Shown one piece after another: positions 34,590 through 46,746 of a stretch of DNA of 64,000 nt; the stretch's first letter is position 1, and every line of letters starts with the position of its first letter. A model generated the notes under the pieces. It was not told the origin of the DNA. It worked only from the letters and a program-made list of their open reading frames with translations, and did not search any database. This DNA comes from Haematobia irritans (Eukaryota > Arthropoda > Insecta > Diptera > Muscidae): assembly GCF_050003625.1 (NCBI RefSeq), contig NC_134399.1, forward strand, positions 34,116,671 through 34,180,670. Reading direction: 5' to 3'. Made by a program: the position numbers and the translations under genes.

Positions 34590-35801
34590 TTAATTTTATT
34601 TTAAGGCCATATACATATGTGGAATATTGACAGAAAATTTTTTCAAAGTTGGTTTTTATAGAAAATTTTGTCAAAATGTTATTTCTATAAAAAGTTTTGT
34701 CAAAATTTTATTTCTATACAAAATTTATTCAAAATTTTATTACTATAGAAATATTTTTTAGAAAATTTTGTCAAAATTTTATTTCTATAGAAAATTGATT
34801 CAAAATTTTGATTCTATAGAATATTTTTGCAAAACTTTATTTCTATAGAAAATTTTTCAAAATTTTGTTTGTTACACAAAAATTTTTTCCAAATTTTATT
34901 TCTATTGATAATTTTCTATCTATAAAAATTTAAGTCAAAATTTTATTTCTTTAGAAAATTTTGCCAAAATTTTATAGTAATAGATTTTTTTTATTGAAAA
35001 ATTTGGTCGAACTTTTATTTCTATAGAAAAATTAGTCAAAATTTTGTTTCTGTAGAATACTTTGCAGAATTTTAGTTACTACACAAAAATTTTTCTAAAA
35101 TTGTATTTCTATTGATAATTTTTTCAAAATTTTATTTCTATAAGAAAAAATTGTCAAATTTTATTTCTATAGCAAATTTTCTCAAAATTTTTTTCTTACT
35201 GATGCTCACTGATACTCACTGCTATAAAAATGTATTCAAACTTTTATTACTATAGAAATATTTTTTTCTATATAAAATTTAGTCAACATTTCATTTCTAT
35301 AGAAAATTTAGTCAAAATTTTGTTTCTATAGAATATTTTGCAAAATTTTATTTCTATAGAAAATTTTGCAAAATTTTGTTTATTACACAAAAATTTTTTC
35401 AAAATTTTATTTCTATAGAAAATTTTGCCAAAATTTTATAGTAATAGATTTTTTTATTGAAAAATTTTGCCAACATTTTATTTCTATAGAACATTTAGTC
35501 AAAATTTTGTTTCTGTAGAATATTTTGCAGAATTTTAGTTACTACACAAAAATTTTTCTAAAATTGTATTTTTATATATAATTTTTTCAAAATTTTATTT
35601 CTATAAGAAAAAATTGTCAAATTTTATTTCCAAAGCAAATTTTCTCAATTTTATTTTCTTACTGATGCTCACTGATACTCACTGCTATAAAAAATGTATT
35701 CAAAATTTTATTACTATAGAAATAGTTTTTTCTATATAAAATGTAGTCAAAATTTTATTTCTATAGAAAATTTTGAAAAATTTTGTTTGCTACACAATTT
35801 T
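34590..35801 (-). repeat. 29-bp A/T minisatellite block
   Basis: Minus-oriented units. A higher-order duplication of about 500 bp is visible: TTACTGATGCTCACTGATACTCACTGC occurs near 35198 and 35659 with matching flanks. The block ends at the hairpin end of B2. Confidence 0.88.
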
Positions 35802-36908
35802 TATACCCTCCACCATAGGATGGGGGGTATATTAACTTTGTCATTCCGTTTGTAACACATCGAAATATTGCTCTAAGACCCCATAAAGTATATATATTCT
35901 GGGTCGTGGTGAAATTCTGAGTCGATCTGAGCATGTCCGTCCGTCCGTCTGTTGAAATCACGCTAACTACCGAACGAAACAAGCTATCGACTTGAAACTT
36001 GGCACAAGTAGTTGTTATTGATGCAGGTCGGATGGTATTGCAAATGGGCCACATCGGTCCACTTTTACGTATAGCCCCCATATAAACGGACCCTCACATT
36101 TGGCTTGCGAGGCCTCTAAGAGAAGCAACTTTCATCCGATCCGACTGAAATTTGGTACATGGTGTTAGTATATGGTCTCTAACAACCATGCAAAAATTGG
36201 TCCACATCGGTCCGTAATTATATATAGCCCCCATATAAACCGATCCCCCGATTTGGCTTACAGAGCCTCTAAGAGAAACAATTTTCATCCGATCCGGCTG
36301 AAATTTGGTACGTGGTGTTAGTATATGGTCTCTAACAACCATGCAAAAATTTGTCCATATCGGTCCATAATTATATATAGTCCCCATATAAACCGATCTC
36401 GAGGTTTGACCTCCGGAGCCTCTTGGAAGACCAATATTCATCTGATTCAGTTGAAATTTGGTACGTGATGTTAATATATGGCCTCAAACACCCATGCAAA
36501 AATTGGTCGATATTGGTCCATAATTATATATAGGCCCCATATAAACCGATCCCCAGATTTGACCTCCGGAGCACCTTGGAAGAGCAAAATTCTTCCCATT
36601 CGGTTGAAATTTTGTACGTGATGTTAGTATAGGGTATCCAACAACCATGCAGGAATTGGTTCCTATCAGTCCATAATAATATATAGGCCCCATATTAACC
36701 AATCCCCAGATTTGACCTCCGTTGCCTTTTGGAGGAGCAAAATTCTTCCGATCTGGTTGAAATTTGGTACGTGGTGGTAGTATATGATATTGAACAACCA
36801 TGTGAGTTGAAATTTGTGGATGACAGTCTTTCGTAGAAGTTTCTATGCAATCCATGGTGGAGGGTACATAAGATACGGCCTGGCCGAACTTACGGCCGTA
36901 TATACTTG
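35802..36908 (-). mobile_element. Family B modular repeat, copy B2
   Basis: Hairpin ATACCCTCCACCATAGGATGG, GTCCGTCCGTCCGTCTG tract (35935-35951), then 153-bp units: TAATTATATATAG or its variants recur at 36215, 36368, 36521 and 36674, exactly 153 apart. It ends in the GC palindrome and GTATATACTTG. T-runs flank both ends (AATTTTT / TTTTTAAATT), suggesting insertion between Ts. Confidence 0.9.
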
Positions 36909-37165
36909 TTTTTAAATTGTATTTGTATTGATAATTTTTTCAAACTTTTATTTCTATAAAAATGTTTGCCAAATTTTAATTCTATAAAAATTTTATTCAA
37001 AATTTTATTTATATTTGATCAAAATTTGATTTCTATAGAAAATTTTGCCAAATTTTATTTCGATAGAAAATTTAGTCAAAATTTTGTTTCTGTAGATAAT
37101 TTGCAATTTCTATATAAAATTTTGCAAAATTTTATTTACTAGACAAAAATTTTTCCTAAATTGTA
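36909..37165 (-). repeat. 29-bp A/T minisatellite block
   Basis: Continuation of the satellite at 34590-35801 on the other side of B2, same orientation, ending in TGCTCACTGATACTCACTGC. Confidence 0.85.
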
Positions 37166-37246
37166 TGCTCACTGATACTCACTGCTAAGTCGAAAACTTG
37201 TAAATACGATACTTTATATCGATCCACTTACGGTACCCCCACAATA

Positions 37247-37316
37247 GAACTACAAATTATTGGTATTAAAATGAGATTTAGTTATATTACTCCGGAGTCG
37301 GAGTCGGATGGTCCCT
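37247..37316. mobile_element. GGAGTC element scrap
   Basis: GGTATTAAAATGAGATTTAG followed by CCGGAGTCGGAGTCGGA, the same join as in the insert at 23034-23163. No terminus is visible. Confidence 0.6.
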
Positions 37317-37330
37317 GGGTAAAAGTAAAA

Positions 37331-38481
37331 CACGCAGAGAAGAAACATGATTGTCACAATCATATTCGAAGAGCAAAATAATATGATAGCAGCTATTTTT
37401 GCGGCGACCATGTAACATTTTAACCTGCAACCATGTTGGCTCAGTGAACATGGTTCTAAGAAAAATACAATTGTCCTCATCTAAAATGTTATTATATTGA
37501 TAAAAAGAATTTTGTTTCCATTAAAAGACAATGGTCACGATCTAAAATGTTATGTTATTCGTCAAAAATGTTTTTCTTCTAGTTAAAAGAACATGGTCAC
37601 AACCTAAAATGTTTTGATTTTTATGAAAAAAACTTTTTTCGTCGTCGAAAAAAGGACGCCACTTGAGAAAAGAAAACACAAAATCAACTTTATTTATTTG
37701 TTTTTATTTATTTATAAACTAATTCATTGTTTATTTGTATTTACTATGTCGTGCAAGCAAACATCACATATTTTTACACACTCTAGTTTGGTTCAATTTC
37801 AGCAATAAGAAATCATTCCATATTTACTTCGTGCCCATCGAATGTACAAACACAGACATCATATAACTGCAAATAAAAATAAATTATACCATATGTCAAA
37901 ATGCAGAACAAAAACCAGGTACATTTGTTTCAATTACACTTCCATTTTTTGTATTCACATAAAACCACGTGCCATTTCTGAATAAATAATAAATAAATTA
38001 ACACAAAACACAATAATTCCGTATTCTCCGTACATTCCAAGAAACAATCAACACACGACTGACGCGCAAAATGAAAATCGTGTGTACCTGCTCAATGTTT
38101 TTATAAAATTCTTGTCGCTACAAAAAAATTAAATGGTCACGAAAACAATGTACATGGTCTTTATGGCCATGCAATGGTTGTAGACATGTCTATACGTAAA
38201 CTATAAAAATACTTTTTTCTCTGCAAAAAAGTAAAAAAATTGAATGGTCAGATACATGATTTCCCTGACCATATAATGGTTTCAAATTCTATCATTTAAA
38301 TAATAGAACATGTTTGCGGCATTTGAGAACCATTTAAATGCTTATTGCCAACATATATTTTTCTCCGTTCGAAAATTATTTTTACAAAGACAAAATACAT
38401 GGTTTTCGCGACAATTACATACTCTAAATAAGCATTAAATGGATGCGGCAACCATGTCCAAACATGTTTTTTCTGTGCGTG
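37331..38481. mobile_element. Long M3-family foldback element
   Basis: Ends CACGCAGAGAAGAAACATGA and CATGTTTTTTCTGTGCGTG are inverted, with an AA on both outer sides. The arms (37331-37600 and 38080-38481) contain repeated ATGGTCAC, AACCATGT and TAAAATGTTAT motifs. The interior 37610-38080 is AT-rich and non-coding. It appears to be a larger relative of the 250-bp MITE at 29422. Confidence 0.72.
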
Positions 38482-38730
38482 AAGGTTATTTTGCATTTCG
38501 CGCCATTTCTTCAATATTGAGCTTAAAATTCAGCCAATTGTCTAATATAACACCGAGGAGTTTTGCACACTCACCAAACGCAATTTTAATACCACCAAAG
38601 GAGATGGGCGTAACTGTGGGAATTTTGCGTTCTTTGTAGGGCATGGCTTATTCTGTCTATGCTGCATATAGTAAGACCATTCTTCGTCCATTTCTCAGTC
38701 ATCCGGAGGGCTCTCTATATAAAATCTCCA
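38482..38730 (-). pseudogene. LINE reverse transcriptase C-terminal scrap
   Basis: Minus-strand translation gives IPTVTPISFGGIKIAFGE then CAKLLGVILDNWLNFKLNIE, matching the usual post-YADD region of non-LTR RTs (LxxYLGVxLDxxLxxxxH type). Upstream, a frameshifted KWTKNGLTI fits the preceding helix. No intact frame and no catalytic YADD remains. Which LINE clade is unclear. Confidence 0.65.
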
Positions 38731-38829
38731 TTTTTTAATTTGCTTGCTCAAAAGCAATAAATGTCGGAAATTATATCAAATTTAGGAATCAGTTTAGAAT
38801 CGTTCGAAATGGCTACCTTTTGCACAAAT

Positions 38830-39290
38830 TATGGTCTTCAAATAGCCTATATAGCCATCACACGATGAACTCAAGTAGATCTGTGGTATTTTGGCCCATT
38901 CACCACGACGCGCCGTCTTTGGTATTTTCTAGTGGCAACCTTTTCCTGCAAAATGCCTAAGGCGTAAAAGTCCAAAGGTTTGAAATCCGAAGATTTCGGT
39001 AGCCATTGTCCGGAATAAATGAAGTGATGAGGAATTTCCTTTTAAAGCCATTCTTGGTTGAATTGCGCTGAGTGCAATTGTGCTGATGGTCCTGTTGGAA
39101 TGTCCATGGTGTGTGGCCGAAATATTTGTCTGGTCAAGGCTTCAATAATGGATTTCGGAACATTTTTCTGATAATATTAGGAATTCATTTTTACCCCAGG
39201 GTCAATGAATAAGAACGACAATCGGCCATTACGGCGTCCCGATACCATTACCAACGATCACGATAATCGGCTACGATGAAGCAGAAGTCA
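38830..39290 (-). pseudogene. Mariner/Tc1-type transposase scrap
   Basis: Minus-strand fragments in shifting frames: GVKMNS, stop, YYQKNVPKSIIEALTRQIF, then HTMDIPTGPSAQLHSAQF (frameshifted form of a QQDG.SAHTA motif), PKSSDFKPLDFYALGILQEK (third acidic residue region) and, after another shift, EWAKIPQ. The motif order matches IS630/Tc1/mariner transposases. Different family from the one at 22.4 kb. Confidence 0.7.
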
Positions 39291-39309
39291 ATATGTACTT
39301 AAGGACCCA

Positions 39310-39690
39310 ATGGAGAAATATTCAAATGGTGCGCAGTGGATTGTCATTCCAAGACACTAGAACAGAATCTGCAGCATGAAACACAAATGCTCTCGGTGAG
39401 ACAACACTGCGACCTCTCATCCACCAGCACCTGATAAAGTGTAGAGGGGTACACAAACCAAACCATGCAACATCCAGTGGGGCACTATCTGAATGAGCCA
39501 AGCTTATCCGGTTCGATTTCAGAAAAAAACAAACACCCACGCCGATGACAGTGAAAAGGGTATAAGGGCAGCATAGGATACCTACAAGTGCAGCGTTATG
39601 CCGGGTGGAAGATCACCTCCTTTCAACGACAGCTGACATAGAGACCAGGTCGGTACTATCTCAGCTAAGATCCGGCATCTCCGGTTTTTG
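39310..39690 (+). pseudogene. LINE C-terminal region scrap
   Basis: Frames switch between TQMLSVRQHCDLSSTST, HLIKCRGVHKPNHATSSG and DIETRSVLSQLRSGIS. The order (xxLPVxxHxxLLxxQ, then ...LxQLRSG) is that of the C-terminal segment of jockey/CR1-type LINE proteins. It breaks off at 39690 into satellite. Confidence 0.6.
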
Positions 39691-39709
39691 TCAAAATTTT
39701 ATTTACATA

Positions 39710-39936
39710 CACTGGTAGAAAAAGTTTCGTTATATTAATGAAATGTGACATTAAAATTGGGCCAATGAAACAAATTCATTGATATAATGAAATTTATCGT
39801 TATTATAATGAATTTTCTGTTAGTCAACGAAACGTTTCGTACTATTAACGAAAAGTTTATTGTTTTAATGAAAATGTTTCGTTGTATCAATGAACAATTT
39901 TTGTTGGCTCAATTTTAATGAAATGTTCTTTGTGTG
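39710..39936. mobile_element. MITE, family M2
   Basis: A 227-bp element flanked by TA (39708-39709 and 39937-39938). Ends CACTGGTAGAAAAAG and CTTTGTGTG, with the same interior as 22683-22910. It is inserted in the 29-bp satellite. Confidence 0.9.
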
Positions 39937-39939
39937 TAG

Positions 39940-40270
39940 AAGATTTTATCAAAACTTTATTTCCATAGAATATTTTATCAAAACTTTATTTCTATAGGAA
40001 AAATTTGTCAAAATTTTATTTCATTAAAAAAAGGTTTCATTCAAACAAATTTTATTTCTGTAGAAAAATTTTTCAAAATTTTATTTCTACAGAAAATTTT
40101 GTCAAAATTTTATTTTTATAAAAAATTTTGTCAAAATTTCACTTCTATAGAATATTTTATCAAAAATTTATTTCTTTAGAAAATTTTGTCAAAATTTTAT
40201 TTCTATAGAAAATTCTGTCAAAATTTCATTTCTATAGAAAATTTTGTCAAAATTTTATTATTTATTGCTT
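39940..40270 (-). repeat. 29-bp A/T minisatellite block
   Basis: Minus-oriented units between MITE M2 and B3. The last ~35 bases before B3 (TTGCTTCAGATTTAACTGTT, then TCCCATATTTTT) are a family A scar, matching ATGGGAAACnnTTAAATCTG inverted. Confidence 0.85.
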
Positions 40271-40295
40271 CAGATTTAACTGTTTCCCATATTTT

Positions 40296-41570
40296 TATAC
40301 CCTCCACCTTAGGATGGGGGTATATTAACTTTGTCATTCCGTTTGTAACACATCAAAATATTGCTCTAAGACCCCATAAAGTATATATATTCTAGGTCGT
40401 GGTGAAATTCTGAGTCGATCTAAGCATTACCGTCCGTCCGTCTGTAGAAAGCACGCTACAAACTTGGCACAAATAGTTGTTATTAATGTAGGTCGGATGG
40501 TATTGCAAATGGGCCATGTCAGTCCACTTTTACGTATAGCCCCCATATAAACCGATCACCAGATTTGGCTTGCAGAGCCTCTAAGAGTAGCATATTTCAT
40601 TCGATCTGGCTGAAATTTGGTACATGGTGTTAGTATGTAGCCTCTAACAACCAAGCAAAAATTGGTCAATATCGGTCCATAATTATATAAAGCCCACATA
40701 TAAACCGATCCCCAGAGTTGGCTTGCGGATCGTCTAAGAAAAGCAAATTTTATACGATTCGGCTGAAATTTGGTACATGGTGTAAGTATAGGTCCATATC
40801 CCAATCACACAAAAATTGATCCATATCGGCTCATTATTGTATATAGCCCCCACAAAATTGGTCCATATCGGTCCATAATTATATATAGTCCCCATATAAA
40901 GTGGTCTCCGGATTTAACCTCCGGAGCCTTTTGAAGAAGCAAAATTCATCCGATCCGGTTGAAACTTGGTACGTGGTGTTAATATATGGTCTTTAACAAC
41001 CATGCCAAAATTGGTACTTATCGGTCCATAATCATTTATAGCCCCCATGTAAACTGATCCTCTGATTTGGTTTTGGAGCCTCTTGGAGCAGGAAATTTTA
41101 TCCGATTCAGTTGAAATTTGGCACATTGTGCTAGTATATGGCAGCTAACAGCCATGTCAAAATAGGTCCATATCGCTCTATAGTTATATATAGCCCTCAG
41201 GTAAATCGATGCCCAATCACACAAAAATTGGTCCATATCGGCTCATTATTATATAGTATATAGCCCCCACATAAAGCCACCCCCATTTTTCAATTCTGGA
41301 TCTCTAATTACTGCGCAAATGTCTATATCGGTTCGTAACTATTTGTAGACTTACTTACTTTTGTGTCCATCATATCCCACGTATGGACTAACTTACAATT
41401 TAGAAGACGATGTTAAACAGTTTTAAGATACGTTGCCATAGGTAAGTAATATTTACCACAACCCAAGTAATTCGATTGTGGATGACAGAGTTTAATAGAA
41501 GTTTCGACGCAATCCATGGTGGCGGGTACATAAGATTCGGCCTGGCGGAACTTACGGCCGTATATACTTG
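40296..41570 (-). mobile_element. Family B modular repeat, copy B3
   Basis: Complete layout: hairpin TATACCCTCCACCTTAGGATGG, abbreviated GTCCGTCCGTCTG tract (40430-40442), about five diverged units with GTCCATAATTATATA and AGCCCCCATATAAA, a 3' module (CCATAGGTAAGTAATATTTA, CAATCCATGGTGG), GC palindrome and GTATATACTTG. Satellite of the same orientation lies on both sides. Confidence 0.88.
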
Positions 41571-41935
41571 TTTTTATAGAAAATTCTGTCAAAAATTTAT
41601 TTCTATAGAAAATTTTGTCAAAATTTAATTTCTATAGAAAATTCTGTCAAAATTTTATTTCTATAGAAAATTCTGTCAAAAATTCATTTCTGTAGAAAAT
41701 TTTATCAAAACTTTATTTCGATAGATAATTTTGTCAACATGGTATTTTTATAGAAAATTTTGTCAATTTATTATTTCTATAGAAAATGTAGTCACAATTT
41801 TATTTCTATAGAAAATGTTGTCAACATTTTATTTCTATACAAATTTTTGTCAAAATTTTATTTATATAGAAAATTTTGTCAAAATTTTATTTCTATAGAA
41901 AATTTTGTCAAAATTTTATTTCTCATTCGTTTTGT
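41571..41935 (-). repeat. 29-bp A/T minisatellite block
   Basis: Minus-oriented, fairly homogeneous units between B3 and family G copy G2. Confidence 0.88.
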
Positions 41936-41988
41936 TTTGTTATTGTTGGTTTTGTTCTTTAAACAATGTTGTTTTTTTTTTTTGATTT

Positions 41989-42192
41989 CAGCTTAACACC
42001 ATGCATTTACTAAACTACCAGTGTAGCTTAACCAACAGAGGAAAAGTATGCTTGTCAAATGTATTTGGGCAAAGCCCTATAGACTGCAAGATGGTTGGAT
42101 GTACAGCTGTTTCGGAATTGCCACATTACTCATCAGCATCCTCTGTTGGTTAAGCTACACTGGTAGTTTAGTCAATGCATGGTTTTAAGCTG
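41989..42192 (-). mobile_element. Family G (Penelope-like) fragment G2, hairpin form
   Basis: Arms 41989-42041 and 42140-42192 are inverted copies over 53 bases with about three mismatches (CAGCTTAA ... ACCAACAGAGG against CCTCTGTTGGTTAAGC ... AAGCTG). The ~98-base loop carries a hammerhead motif on the minus strand. Compared with G3, the right arm has replaced the segment that supplies the outer stem I. Confidence 0.75.
42097..42141 (-). ncRNA. Hammerhead ribozyme motif, weakened
   Basis: On the minus strand: GGATG (42137-42141), CTGATGA (42130-42136), stem II GTAAT/ATTCC with one mismatch, GAAA, stem III ACA-GC-TGT, cleavage triplet GTA, CATCC (42097-42101). The conserved core is intact, but stem II is weakened and outer stem I is missing, so activity is uncertain. 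Confidence 0.72.
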
Positions 42193-42224
42193 AGATCAAA
42201 AACAACATTAACGAAAAAATTATT

Positions 42225-44080
42225 TCTATAGAAAATGTTGTCAAAATTTTATTTCTATAGAAAATTTTGTCAAAATTTTATTTCTGTAGCAAATTTCGAC
42301 AAATTTTATTTCTATAGAAAAGTAACTAAAATTATATTTCTATAGAAAATTTTGTCAATTTTTTTTTTTCTATAAAAAATTTTGTCAAAATTTTATTTGT
42401 ATAAAAAATTTTATTAAACTTTTATTTCTATAGAAAATTTTGTCAAAATTTTATTTCTATAGAAAATTTTATCACAATTTTATTTTTATAGAAAATGTTG
42501 TAAAAATTTTATTTCTACAGAAAATTTTGCCATAATTTTATCAAAAATTTATTTCTATAGAAAATTATGTCACAATTTTATTACTATAGAAAATTGTGTC
42601 AACATATTATTTCTATAGAAAATGTAGTCACAATTTGATTTCTATAGAAAATGTTGTAAAAATTTTATTTCTATAGAAATTTTTGTCAAAATTTTATTTC
42701 TATAGAAAAATTTCACAATATTTTATTTCTACAGAAAATTCTATAGCAACTTTTATTGAAAGTGTATATCTATAGAAAATTTTGTCAAAATTTTATTTCT
42801 GTAGCAAATTTTTTAAAATTTTATTTCTATAGAAAATTTTTTAAAATTTTATTTCTATAGAAAATTTTTTAAAATTTTATTTCTATAGAAAATTTTGTCA
42901 AAATTTTATTTCTATAGAAAATCAGGTCAAAATTTTATTTGTATGGAAAATTTTGTCAACATTTTATTTCTAGAGAAAATTCTATAGCAAATTTTATTGA
43001 AATTTTACTTCTATAAAAAATTATGTCAAAATTTTATATCTATAAAAATTTGTGTCAATATTTTATTTCTGTAGCAAATTTCGGCAAAATTTTATTTCTA
43101 TAGAAAATTTATTGAAAAATTACACAATATTTTATTTCTACAGAAAATTCTATAGCAACTTTTATTGAAAGTTTATATCTATAGAAAATTATATCAAAAT
43201 TTTATTTCTATAGAAAATTATGTCAACATATTATTTCGATAGAAAATGTTGTGAAAATTTTATTTCCATAGAAAATTTATTGAAATTTTATTTCCATAGA
43301 AAATTTTGTCACAATTTTATTTCTATAGAAAATTTTGTCAAAAATTCATTTCTATAGAAAATTTTATCAAAAAATTATTTCTATAGAAAATTATGTCAAC
43401 ATATTATTTCGATAGAAAATGTTGTGAAAATTTTATTTCCATAGAAAATTTATTGAAATTTTATTTCCATAGAAAATTTCGGCAAAATTTTATTTCTATA
43501 GAAAATTTATTGAAATTTTATTTCTATAGAAAATTATATCAAAATTTTATTTCTATAGAAAATTATGTCAACATATTATTTCGATAGAAAATGTTGTGAA
43601 AATTTTATTTCCATAGAAAATTTATTGAAATTTTATTTCCATAGAAAATTTTGTCACAATTTTATTTCTATAGAAAATTTTGTCAAAAATTCATTTCTAT
43701 AGAAAATTTTATCAAAAAATTATTTCTATAGAAAATGTTGACAAAATTTTATTTATATAGAAAATGTTGTCAAAATTTTATTTCTAAAGACAAATTTTCA
43801 GCATATTATTTCTATAGAAAAAATTTTCAAAATTTTTTTTCTATATTTGTCAAATTTTGTCAAAATTTTATTTCTATAGAAAATTATGTCAATATTTTAA
43901 TTCTATAGATAATTCTATAGCAAATTTTATTTCCATAAAAAATTATATCAAAATTTCATTTCTTTAGAAAATTTCGACAAAATTTTGTTTCTATCGAAAA
44001 TTTCGACAAAATTTTATTTCTATCGAAAATTTCGACAAAATCATATTTCTACGGAAAATTTTGCTATAGCAAAGAGGTAT
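42225..44080 (-). repeat. 29-bp A/T minisatellite, long block
   Basis: About 1.85 kb of minus-oriented units. It includes a higher-order repeat of roughly 190 bp (the ATGTCAACATATTATTTCGA segment occurs at 43211, 43391 and 43565), so the array grew by segmental as well as single-unit duplication. Confidence 0.9.
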
Positions 44081-44754
44081 ATTTGGCAAAATCTATCAAT
44101 ACATACACAATACTACCAATCTACCAAACAGTAAAATACCTACCTTTTTGGTGGAATTTTGCCAACTTTGGCAACCGTGCTCTCAACCCCCATTACCCGA
44201 ATTAGAAATAGATTGCTAAACCAGTCATACAAGATTGGAAATTAACTCTGCTGTATATACATAAAACAACCATTTAATTATAACAACCAGTTTAAACCCT
44301 TGCAGATCTAATTAATTTCTTTTCTCTATACAATTCCTTTAATATTCCATCTCAGATACAATTTCTACGACAATTTAATATAAATTTTTTAATAAATCAA
44401 TTTAATAGACAATAAACCATTATTGTTTATTAAACTAATTTGTAATAAAGACATTTTACAAATAAATTGAATTATTATCAGTATAATTGAATGGAATATT
44501 TCCTCATAGCCATTATAACGATTTTTCAACCATGAGCAAAATTTTGTTGCAAATTTACAGGTAACATACTGGTGTTGTTAACTCTATCACCGATATGAAG
44601 CATAAAACCAAGATATTCATATGGTAGAATTGAGTGTTATAGGAAAACGAGATATACGAGATTGGTTATGAAAATATTGGTACACGGACAAAAATAAAAT
44701 CAAAATATTTCCAATTAAAAAGTTGATTAATGTTTAGAATATAATCAATTTAAA
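44081..44754. other. AT-rich DNA with an M1 MITE scrap
   Basis: Single-copy-looking AT-rich sequence. An M1-like start (ACACGGACAAAAATAAAATC, then TTTCCAATTAAA) at 44691 is cut off by the head of B5. Confidence 0.5.
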
Positions 44755-44999
44755 ACAAGTATATACGGCCGTAAGTTCGGCCAGGCCGAAGCTTATGTAC
44801 CCTCCACCATGGATTGCGTAGAAACTTCTACTAAAGACGGTCATTCACAATTAAATTACTTGGGTTGCGGTAACACTTGCCGATGGCAATGTATCTTAAA
44901 ACTTCCTAACACCGTCTTCTAAATTGCAAGGTAGTCCATACGGAATATATATTAAACTAAAAAAGGCCGATTAAATACGTATATAATTAAGTTTGAAAA

Positions 45000-45360
45000 A
45001 AAATTCTATAGAAATAAAATTTTGACAAAATTTTCTATAGAAATAAAATTTTGACAAAATTTTCTATAGAAATAAAATTTTGACAAAATTTTCTATAGAA
45101 ATAAAATTTTGACAAAATTTTCTATAGAAATAAAATTTTGACAAAATTTTCTATAGAAATAAAATTTTGACTAAATTTTCTATAGAAATAAAATTTTGAC
45201 AAAATTTTCAAAGAATTAAAATATTGACAACATACTCAATAGAACTAAAATTTTGACAACATTTTCTACAGAAATAAAATTTGACAAAATTTTCTATAGG
45301 AATAAAATTTTGACAAAATTTTCAATGGAACAAAATTTTCCAAAAAAAAATTAAAATTTT
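45000..45360 (+). repeat. 29-bp A/T minisatellite inside B5
   Basis: Six nearly perfect consecutive units open the block (45009-45185), the most homogeneous stretch in the window, suggesting recent expansion. It then decays toward the GGCTCGAGTGGCAACCATG junction. Confidence 0.92.
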
Positions 45361-46534
45361 ATAGATTATTTTTGGCTCGAGTGGCAACCATGATTATGAA
45401 TCGATATGGACCAATTTTTGTGTGATTGGGGATCGGCTATATATAACTATAGACCGATATGGACCAATTTTGGCATGGTTGTTAGGGACCATATAATAAC
45501 ACCACGTACCAAATTTCAACCGGACTGGATGAATTTTGCTTCTCCAAAAGGCACCGTAGGTCAAATCTGGGGATCGGTTTATATAGGGGCTATATATAAT
45601 TATGGACCGATATGGACCAATTCGTGCATGCTAGAGACCATATACTTGCACCACGTAACAAATTTCAACGGGATCGGATGAATTTTGATCCTCCAAGAGG
45701 TTCCGGAGGTCAAATCTGGGGATCGATTTATATGGGGGCTATATATAATTATGGACCGATATGCACAAATTCGTACATGGTTGTTAGAGATCATATACTT
45801 ACACCACGTACCAAATTTCAACTGAATCAGATGAATTTTGGTCTTCCAAGAGGCTCCGGAGGTCAAATCTGGTTATCGGTTTGTATGGGGGCTATATATA
45901 ATTTTGGACCGATGTGGACCAATTTTTGCATGGTCATTATAGACCACATACTAACACCATGTACCAAATTTCAGCAAGATCGGATGAAATTTGCTTCTCT
46001 TAGAGGCTCGGCAAACCAAATCTGGAGATCGGTTTATATGGGGGCTATATATATAATTATGGACCGATGTGGACCAATTTTTTCATGGTTGTTAGAGACC
46101 ATATGCCAACACCATATACCAAATTTCAGCCGGATCGGATGAAATTTGCTTCTCTTAGAGGCTCCGCAAGCCAAATCGGGGGATCGGTTTATATGGGGGC
46201 TATATATAATTATGGACCGATGTGGACCAATTTTTGCATGGTTGTTAGAGACCATATACCAACACCATGTACCAAATTTCAGCCGGATCGGATGAAATTT
46301 GCTTCTCTTAGAGGCTCCGCAAGCCAAATTTGGAGGTCCGTTTATATGGGGGCTATACGTAAAAGTGGACCGATATGGCCCATTTGCAATACCATCCGAC
46401 CTACATCAATAACAACTACTTGTGCCAAGTTTCAAGTCGATAGCTTGTTCCGTTCGGAAGTTAGCGTGATTTCAACAGACGGACGGACGGACATGCTCAG
46501 ATCGACTCAGAATTTCACCACGACCCAGAATATA

Positions 46535-46746
46535 CAGTATGTCAAGAAAGTCTTTTGACATTGCCAAATATTTCAAATTCTAGAAATAATTGAAATATTA
46601 AATATTTTATTAAATTTTTAATTCTGTGTACGTATGTATACTTTGCAAAATACATAATAAAATATTTTTTTAAAATTTCATTATATTTAATTTTGGAACA
46701 AAACATAATTTTTATCCCATTGTCAAAACACTTTCTTCACAAACTG
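46535..46746. mobile_element. Mariner-type MITE, family M4
   Basis: A 212-bp element flanked by TA (46533-46534 and 46747-46748). Inverted ends CAGTATGTCAAGAAAGTC and CACTTTCTTCACAAACTG, extending about 26 bases inward through TTTTGACA/TGTCAAAA. B5 sequence is continuous when it is removed. Confidence 0.9.

Noticed and set aside
36094..36855. Frames of 100-176 codons in family B (peptides with YMGAIYNYGPIWTNF), also 45406-46558 and 62252-62725
   Set aside because: These arise from the 153-bp (3n) unit, are open on both strands, and contain the element's palindromes and microsatellite. No protein family is recognised.
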